Shown here: in pieces, positions 56,852 to 64,000 of the stretch | Position numbering within the stretch: position 1 is the stretch's first letter | Layout of the letters: each line of letters opens with the position of its first letter | Origin: Malachius bipustulatus | Lineage: Eukaryota; Arthropoda; Insecta; Coleoptera; Melyridae | Reading direction: 5' to 3' | Assembly (NCBI GenBank): GCA_910589415.1 | Contig: OU342630.1 | Location: 16,835,867 to 16,899,866, forward strand | DNA length: 64,000 nucleotides | Translations under genes and position numbers: made by a program | Notes under the pieces: generated by a model | The model's database searches: none | Seen by the model: only the letters and a program-made list of their open reading frames with translations | Told to the model about the DNA's origin: nothing

Positions 56852-57853
56852 CAGGTTGCCCCATAATATGTGGGCAATCTCCCGGATTTGGGTGAATTTA
56901 GTAAAAATAAAAAATAAATTCCTAAAATGTTTATTCCTACGAGACACCCCTGTACTCCTTAAGTCCTTAAGTTATGTGTTGAAAATCTATTTTTTCCAAT
57001 AACTTTTTCGTAAGTTGGCCGATATTGTTGAAATTTGGCAGTGTTATTTTTGGTTATAAGGAGCCCCTTTAACCCCATTTATATGAAAATTATTAAGTCC
57101 AGTGGTGTCCAAGGGGACACCCTCACCAATATCATTGCAAAGAAAAATGTACGCCACTACATTCGTTTTCGAATAAAAAAATAGAGTTCACTCAGTTATT
57201 ATTATTTATCCCTGGCCACACAAGAACAAGAAACATGGGGAAAATATTCTTTTGGAAATAACAATTTTTTGTATTATTTTTTATCAACAATATGTAACAA
57301 CAACAACAAATAAACACTACATTAAGTATATTTTAACATCGAAACTAAGGAATTTTATTTTTTAATTTTTTCCCCATGTTTCTTGGTTGGTCCAGGGATA
57401 TGAAATTAAGTTGACTTTTTGTTTATTTCGAAAGCCAACTAAGATACGAAAAAAACTCAAAAGACAAAAAAGGTGTATTATTAGTTACATAATCTGAAAA
57501 AAAATCAAAATTTAAAAAAGTCAGTGGCGTACATTTTTCCTAGCAATAATATTGCTGAGGATATCCCCCTGGACACCACTGGACTTAATAATTTCAATCT
57601 ACATGGGATTAAAGGGGCTCCTTATTAACACAAATTAACACTGCAAAATTTCAAAAATATCGGCCAACTACCGAAAAAGGTATTGCAAGAAATAGATTTT
57701 CAACCTCAACTTTAAGGGGTAATGTCTTTCCAGGGGTGTCTCGTAGGAATAAACGTTATAGCTACTTCTTTATTTATTTTTACTAAATTTACCCTTCTCC
57801 GGAAGATTATTATTGGACACTGTATAATACGCCCACATATTATAGGATACCCT
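56852..57853. mobile_element. Large foldback/MITE (CAGGTTGCCCCATAATATG)
   Basis: Inverted arms of more than 300 bp: TCCTACGAGACACCCC / GGGGTGTCTCGTAGGA, GGAGCCCCTTTAACCCC / AAAGGGGCTCC, GTCCAGTGGTGTCCA / GGACACCACTGGAC, AAATGTACGCCACTAC / GTGGCGTACATTTTT. Contains one CATGTTTCTTG pair near the centre. No transposase. A one-arm relative is at 32.7 kb. Confidence 0.83.
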
Positions 57854-59744
57854 GTATTTCTTATCACTAAGAATAATGCCCATTTTATCAATATTCAGTC
57901 AATTTTGCGATGGTTAGCTAACTACCAACATTAGCTACCTGCATGAGCAATTAAATAGTTCCGGACGTATAAATAAAAACAAAAGCTGCATACTAAGCGT
58001 AATAATTATCCGAATATCGATCATGTGATTGACAAATTACTTTTGACCTTGCAATTTCATTTTTTACGCACTAAGAATCTTCATATTAATGCGCCATGGG
58101 CTGTTAAACTTAATAATCTTTCTTTTAGTCAAGGTAGAAATATCAATTTAATATAGACATACCTACCTGTTTTCATGAGCTGTCTTCTGCAACAACATTA
58201 AGAAGTAACTTGGTCTCCGCTTATTGCTTAGGTAATAAAAAACCTCGAAGGCCATCGGATGTAATTTTAATGTTCTTGCTAACTTTGGCTGCTGAGACAT
58301 GTCTAAAGAACTGTAATTATTTTAGGTGTAGATAAATTAATAATTTCAAAGAAATTCAAATTAAAGACGATTTGAGTTACCAGCAGCTCACTATGTACCT
58401 AGTTTAGAAATTCGTACCTACTTAGTTTTTATTGTTTTTTTTTTTTATATCTTAGATGACAATAATAAGAATCCTTAAAATTTATATAGAGTGTTTATAC
58501 TCAACTTGTTCATTACAAATTTATGCACGTTTAGTCAGAATTTTGTTCTGAAATTTTCCATTTGAACGTATTCGTTGCTATCCATTCATGTAGAGTATTT
58601 TCAAAATGGTGAATACCGGAAGTCGCTGTATACCTTCTTCGATATTTGAAATAGTGTTTATTGTATTTTAAGATTTTCTAAGAAAATAAAAAATAGTGGT
58701 TTCTACAGTTGAAGTTTATAACGAAATAGCTTATTATGAGTTATAGTTAAACAAGTAAAAATTGCAATTTTCAAATTTTAAAACTGTACACACATCGAAA
58801 ATAGTTCAAAATAAAGGAAATCGACTTTATTAAAAAATATCTATACTGGGTGATGAAAAATATTTTTTTATAAGTCCCTCTACACGTTGCTTTGAAATTT
58901 TAAAATGACCATTTAGTTTTGTTTATAAATTATTTTTATTTAAAATACATTAATATTGAAAACTAAATATTGATTGACCACCACTATTAATAACAATAAT
59001 TGAGATTTACGTTCAAAGGAGTTGATGGATATGGTTAAAAATATCATCGGTTTCATTGTTAACTGAAAATATTGATGATCCAGTTAGTATTACATATATT
59101 ATTATAGTACCTACTTAATTGGTGTCGTGATATGAACTCAAATTAAATTTACAATTTTACACTTAAATAAACTCATTCATAATCTAATTACAATTTTAAA
59201 TAGTCTGGTTAGAGTAATTGAATTGAAAGATGTAACATGTTACACGCTGTTATTATTTAAAACATGTCACATCTAATGTTTTGAAAGCAGTTGATTTAAT
59301 TACATCCAGAAATTACTTTCTAACAACTGTTGTCAAGGTAACCATAACTATGCAAAAGACGTAGATGTCACTAAACTCTGATGCAACAGTACATCTACTT
59401 ACTTTAATAATGATTATGGCATATTTTTATTTTCGTAATTCACCCGCGAATATAAAATTGATGTGTGATCAAAATAATTATCATTGCTTTTTTGCTATTA
59501 TGTAGGTACCTACCTGTACCTACTTTGCTTTAAAAGTATGTACCTAACAATTTATTTATCACACACGTGTTTTATAACTCTGGTTTTTCCTAGTTGTAAA
59601 AAATTATTGTTTTATTATTGCCTCAATTAGCTAAAAGTTTTCAAGTTTTCCGGATTCCAGTTTTCTACAGTTATGGAAGCTGTCCCGTAAATAAGTACCG
59701 TAAATTAGAGGTCTATAATATTCATTCTTGAACCACTAAGATTG
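57854..59744. other. AT-rich stretch, nothing recognised
   Basis: No gene. A few unpaired arm fragments (GGGTGATGAAAAATATTTTT at 58.85 kb) may be foldback remains. Confidence 0.4.
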
Positions 59745-59858
59745 TACTAAATTTGAGATTTATTGGGATTTAGGTTCTAATTTAATTTGTCACTAGGTAT
59801 AGGTTATTTACAAAACAAGTTAGAAATCTTTCGCACAGCATGAAAAGCAAGAACTAAA

Positions 59859-59904
59859 GACATGGACGGTCATTTCGTCCTTGCTATGGACTCATCAGCA
59901 TATC
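59859..59904 (-). ncRNA. Hammerhead ribozyme, left copy of palindrome (canonical core)
   Basis: Minus strand: helix I GATATG pairing with CATGTC (6 bp, one G.U), CTGATGA, helix II GTCC-ATAGCAA-GGAC (4 perfect pairs), GAAA, a short helix III closed by A-U (ATGACCGT), cleavage nucleotide C. Helix II and core are the same as in well-known type I hammerheads of metazoan repeats. Helix III is weak within one molecule. The core is intact, so activity is plausible. Confidence 0.8.
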
Positions 59905-60452
59905 ATATCAGTCAGACACGCGCTACACATACCGTACGAAATTTAGAAGTTATATTTATCTTAAGTTTTTTTATGATGGTAGTGGCTTGTAATTTCAATG
60001 AATTAAGAGACAACCAGAGAAACAATGCGTCACATTTTAAGCGCCACACACTGATCCATATAAGTATACTTACCAACATTTATTTTAAGCGAATCAACGA
60101 ATATTTAACGGTATTTTTTTTTAATTTATTACTTTCTTCGCGTATTAATTTCTGCCTAATAAATACACTGCTAAAAATTCGATAGTTCCCTTAATATAAT
60201 TGTATGTAGGTATACGTATACGGCATCAGTGGGATGCTTTCAAAACATCTGCACTATATTGTAAAGCTCACAGATCCGTGGGGACTACTATAGAAAGGAT
60301 AATATGGAACGTGCATAGTTTCTCTGGTTGTCTACTACTTCAGTGAAATTACAAGCTGCTAACATCATAAAAGACCAGTTAAGATGGGTATAATTTCCAA
60401 CTTTCATTCAAAGTAGTGTAGTATGTGTAGCCTGACTGTGTCTGACTGACAT

Positions 60453-60500
60453 GATATGCTGATGAGGCTATAACAAGGACGAAACGGTATCGTCTATGTC
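60453..60500 (+). ncRNA. Hammerhead ribozyme, right copy of palindrome
   Basis: Plus strand: helix I GATATG with TATGTC (6 bp, two G.U), CTGATGA, helix II GGCT/GGAC (one mismatch relative to the left copy), GAAA, helix III ACGGTATCGT (nearly self-complementary), cleavage nucleotide C at 60494. The core is intact and helix II is weakened. Confidence 0.72.
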
Positions 60501-60610
60501 TTCAGTCTTCACTTCAAATCCTGTGCGAAATATTTCTAATTTGTTTTGAAAAGAACATATAGTGGCAAAAGAACCTAAATCCCAATAAACCTCAATTTTA
60601 GGAAATTAGA

Positions 60611-61233
60611 GGAATGATAGATCGTTAAAAATTAAAAAAAAAACTAAATATAGTTTTTCTCTTACGTGGAGGGATAAAGTGTGGAGATGAAATACATATA
60701 ATTTGTTTCTGCGACGGGAAAAATGTTTAAGGTTAATCCCCTTTGGCCACTTTATATGAAATGCTTTTTGCCGGGGAAAAAACTAAATTAGCAGAGGAAA
60801 AAGTGAGTACTTTTTCCCCAATAGGACGCATAAGTATAGTTCTAATAATTAACACTCAGATATCATCAAATTTATATCCAAGACGAACACGAAAGTTACA
60901 CATTATTATCTTTTAATGTCCAAATGAAAATTATTAGGGGAGTTTTCATAAAAATCACTATCCATATTATTAAATTCACGCATCGAAGACTTACAAGCAT
61001 CATTGCTTTTGATTAAACTTTTTTTCAATTATAATTAACTTGACATTTATAGAATTAAATCGTTTACTACGTCGATTATGTCGATACATCGATTACTACG
61101 AAAGTCTACACCAGTTTGATAATTCAAATGCAACATAAATCAACGTTCCGACATTCTTTTCAGTTATCTAATTACGTTTTTCGATCTTCTAGTACCAGGG
61201 TTTTCTTATAAGAGAAAAAAATTATCTAATATA
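60611..61233. other. AT-rich spacer, nothing recognised
   Basis: No supported feature. Confidence 0.45.
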
Positions 61234-61941
61234 CCGTGTGTCCCCGGATAGGTGAAACGACTCTTATAAAAGACAAACATTTTTTGATTTTAATTTAAAT
61301 TTTTTGGGGTTCAGCCCTGCTTGGTTAAAGAGTAATTTCTAACAAAATTTTAGTTTTGAAACATCAAGCATACCTTGGAAACTTCCAAGAAACCGGTTTT
61401 TCTGTTGAGTAAAGTGCCTTTTATGTGGCAAATACAAAAAAATGTTATTTGAAAAAGTTGTTCAGAATCAACATTTAGGCCCCAATACCAAATTTCAAAA
61501 TCATAGGTCAACTTTTATTTTTTACATTTATTTTTATGTTTTATTTCACAAATCAAAGAATTTCATTTTGTAACAAAGACTGCCATGGAAAAACCGAATT
61601 GTATCCATAGCAATAGCAATCTGTCAATATCAGTCATTGTTACAAAATGAAAGTAAATGTAAAAGATGTTGCCTATGATTTTGAAATTTGGTATACGGAC
61701 CTAAATTTTGATTCTGAACAACTTTTTTAAATAACATTTTTTTGTATTTGCCACATAAAAGGCACTTTACTCCACAGAAAAAATGTTTTTTTTTATTTCC
61801 AAGGCATGCATGATTTTCCAAAACTAAAATTTTGTTAGAAATTACTCTTTAGCCAAGCAGAGCTGAACCCCAAAAAATGAAAATTAAAATCAAAAATTTT
61901 TTGTGTTTTATAAAAGTCGTTTCACCTATCCGGGGACACAC
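61234..61941. mobile_element. Foldback/MITE (CCGTGTGTCCCCGGATAGG family, copy 2)
   Basis: Closely matches the element at 29.1 kb in ends, arms (AAACGACTCTTATAAAAGAC; GTGCCTTTTATGTGG) and centre (CAAAGACTGCCATGGAAAAA). The right tip lacks the last CGG, ending in GGGGACACAC. Confidence 0.87.
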
Positions 61942-62279
61942 AACAAAAAAGTACGATTTTAGCTCTTGAAAATCTCACTTTGTCATCCCTTTATTTCGAG
62001 CTGCCGAATTATTTGTTTGAAATAAACGACCGTCTGTGGGTGCTTTAATTTGCCTTCTGATTTATAGTGAGAGAGCAAACGTACAACAAATCATAAATTT
62101 TTATTTCTAATAAATAATCGAGGTCGCAAAATATTTATACTACGGATAATAACACTGTATTGATCATTTAATTCAAGGTCGTGAGGTTCCCACGATAGGT
62201 CCCGAAAAAAATAAGTTTCTTGATTTTTTCAAGTCATGAATTTTCGGTTTGCATGATTTTGTACATGATGTTTTACATA
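61942..62279. other. AT-rich spacer, nothing recognised
   Basis: No supported feature. Confidence 0.4.
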
Positions 62280-62610
62280 AAAACGACTTAAAAAATAATA
62301 TGGAGGCCATAGGAAAAACAAAAGTTCACCACGAAAACTCTAGGATCTAGTCGGCTATGAACATTTTTGAAATTTCAAACGGACAATTCAGGACGGCGTA
62401 ATAAACCTGCGAAAAATATTTAATTTATCAATAATAAAAAAGATACAGCTGAAATTAGAAATCTCAATTTTTCAGTTTTCAGCATATTTCAGTAATGTAT
62501 TTTAGTAAAAATTTTAAAAAATTTTGTTTAGGTTTGTTCATATTCATATCGTAAGCATGAAACTATGTAACTTTTCGTTTATTTAACCGACGTGCTATCT
62601 CAGACACCCT
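62280..62610. repeat. Fragment of foldback element 4 family
   Basis: GGCCATAGGAAAAACAAAAGTT, ATCTAGTCGGCTATGAAC and TTTTTGAAATTTCAAACGGA follow the order of the arm at 18.79-18.9 kb, and the end CAGACACCCTGTATAA is a typical tip. Only one arm is present. Confidence 0.5.
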
Positions 62611-62795
62611 GTATAATACTGGCAGCATAGGTTCATAGAGCTGATGTTACCCACAGAGCTTTTTAAATTATCTTTTTTAAGATGATTCTCACCAAAGATT
62701 CTCAAGTCGACATCAAAAAAACAAACAGTCATGGAATAGATCATATGACAAGATACTGACAAGATTGGTAATATAACATGAGGAATAAGTTTCTA

Positions 62796-63347
62796 CAGGT
62801 GATCAGTAACTCGCGCACTCGGAGTATGCTGCTTCACAGGGTAAACTTCACTTTTTAAGAGTGGTAATTTTTTTTTACTACAGTGTTGTAAGTCCTTTTC
62901 TTCCAAAGATATGACCGTGGCAACACTGCACTGAACATGTGAATAAGTTCGGGTTAAATGGTATTGTTATTATTGTTATTTTCATAGCAACGAAGGCATT
63001 TGAATATTTTATATATTATTCTAAGTTGAGTTTAGGCGGTTGCCAAACTTTCGTTCAGATTTAGGTATGGTATGAATGTCCAACATTCTCAATTCCTCTG
63101 TAAAGGGGTGTTGTGAAAAAAAAATTGATGGATTATATGGTATCCGTTCCAGACATTACAGTAACCTCAATTTTTCATTAATTTTTATACGGTTATTTAA
63201 AAAATTACCTTTAAACTCGGATGAGGGAAACTCTGTAACTTGAAAACCAACCTTTGAATTCAATTTTTTTTTTTTGCAGAATATCCTTAATTTTAATGGG
63301 CTCTATATCGCCTTGTATTCGGAGTGCGCGAGTTACTGATCACCCTG
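62796..63347. mobile_element. MITE (CAGGTGATCAGTAACTCGCGC family, copy 2)
   Basis: Second copy of the 39.6-kb element: same inverted tips with TA flanks and same internal order, with small deletions (552 against 576 bp). Confidence 0.87.
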
Positions 63348-64000
63348 TATAATTGAATCCAGTAGCAGATCGTTCGGAACAAAACTCTTTGACGAATACA
63401 ATACAAGGAAGGAAGGAAACTTTCCGACGTTTTGAGCCTCTACGGTTTCATAGATGTTCCAATGGTACCTAAATTGGTTTCTGGGACAGCGTCTGGAAAC
63501 TATGGAATCTAAAACTGAAATTATCAACTGGAGTCGTCTCGTCAAGGAAGCTTGTCCATTTTTCAAAGACCATACTAGAAGTCAGGTCAAGACGAAATAG
63601 GTTCCCAGATGTCTTCAGCCCATGTTACTTGTCCAATATTCATTGTCCAAGGCATAATTATTTGTTTTCGTCTTCTGGGTGTTTTTCGTTGTAAGTTCAA
63701 TAATCAGGGCTATGATATATCGTGAAAATATTCTCTAAACACTAAAAAATTTCCTAAATAGCTGCGTCAGCTCCCGATGCCTGATACTAGATACTTGCCA
63801 CATCTCGCTCTATAAACTACCTAACACCATAATAAATAAGAGGTTTGAGAAGTCACGACTCACGATATGTAATATAAAACCGCTGGCTTATTCACAGCAT
63901 ATTTTGTGCCCTCTGTAGACGATTACCAGTATGATATCAAAAAGTTTGAGGTAACTTTGCGTAACCGATAATAGACATTCACATATTTCTTTATAATAAT
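63348..64000. other. Window end, nothing recognised
   Basis: Slightly higher GC than average at 63.35-63.65 kb, with a 77-codon minus-strand frame that I do not recognise. No repeat ends seen. Confidence 0.4.

Larger units (their letters stand above)
59745..60610. mobile_element. Long palindrome carrying two facing hammerhead ribozymes (family A)
   Basis: Outer arms match from GATTTATTGGGATTTAGGTTCT (left) to AGAACCTAAATCCCAATAAA (right) and continue through CTTTCGCACAGCATG / CCTGTGCGAAATATTTC, the ribozymes and CAGTCAGACACGCG / GTGTCTGACTG. The central 480 bp is AT-rich and does not pair. The left ribozyme is on the minus strand and the right one on the plus strand, so the plus strand runs antisense through one and sense through the other. 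A frame of 107 codons starts in the left arm but has no motif. Partial relatives lie at 43.8 and 54.4 kb. Confidence 0.75.

Noticed and set aside
59862..60185. 107-codon frame in the ribozyme palindrome as a gene
   Set aside because: It begins in the left ribozyme arm and runs into AT-rich centre sequence without motif or splice context.
1..64000. CRISPR arrays, bacterial operons, Shine-Dalgarno sites, rRNA genes
   Set aside because: None seen. Base composition, promoter type and mobile elements are those of an insect nuclear genome. I also saw no convincing tRNA gene by eye, though a tRNA scan was not possible.

Overview
The window looks like nuclear DNA of an insect. It is about two-thirds A+T, has no bacterial-style gene packing, no operons and almost no long open frames, and is full of palindromic repeats and retroelement debris. 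Arthropod hallmarks include a TATA/initiator promoter in a gypsy-type LTR, a Penelope-like element, LINE fragments with RNase H and many foldback elements with CAG...CTG ends and TA target duplications. A beetle or hemipteran is my best guess; the order cannot be fixed from this sequence.

Layout. 1-7.8 kb: a young LTR retrotransposon with giant (3.67 kb), nearly identical LTRs and only 155 bp between them; gag-pol is gone but primer-binding site, polypurine tract and a 4-bp target duplication are intact. 7.9-9.6 kb: two foldback elements joined at a shared TATA. 10.4-12.9 kb: a decayed LINE (RT C-terminus plus RNase H) and a 5'-truncated Penelope-like element with inverted terminal repeats. 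14.7-15.3 kb: a GC-rich promoter and likely non-coding first exon of a host gene (plus strand) ending in a splice donor. 15.7-33.4 kb: AT-rich, intron-like sequence packed with foldback repeats and two short retro-insertions. 33.4-34.6 kb: a solo LTR with a 4-bp target duplication. 34.7-46 kb: more foldback elements, a LINE 3' end with a (CAATAAA)n tail, and a candidate 99-bp coding exon at 46.2 kb. 46.3-64 kb: AT-rich DNA with foldback repeats.

The most unusual content is a set of seven hammerhead-ribozyme motifs in four unrelated repeat families: one in each inverted terminal repeat of the Penelope-like element; two antisense copies in short tailed insertions at 15.8 and 25.25 kb; one at 52.1 kb; and a facing pair in a long palindrome at 59.9/60.5 kb. 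Three keep the whole conserved core (25.25, 52.1 and 59.9 kb), and several have self-complementary helix III sequences, as expected for ribozymes that act as dimers. One short insertion (20.6 kb, 12-bp target duplication) has a breakpoint at the position equivalent to the predicted ribozyme cleavage site. The giant LTRs carry two series of RNA hairpins whose stems have changed in a compensatory way.

No complete host protein gene is visible. The only host-gene evidence is the first exon near 15 kb and the candidate exon at 46.2 kb, which could belong to one gene with a very long intron. All similarity statements rest on motif recognition by eye; no database search was possible.
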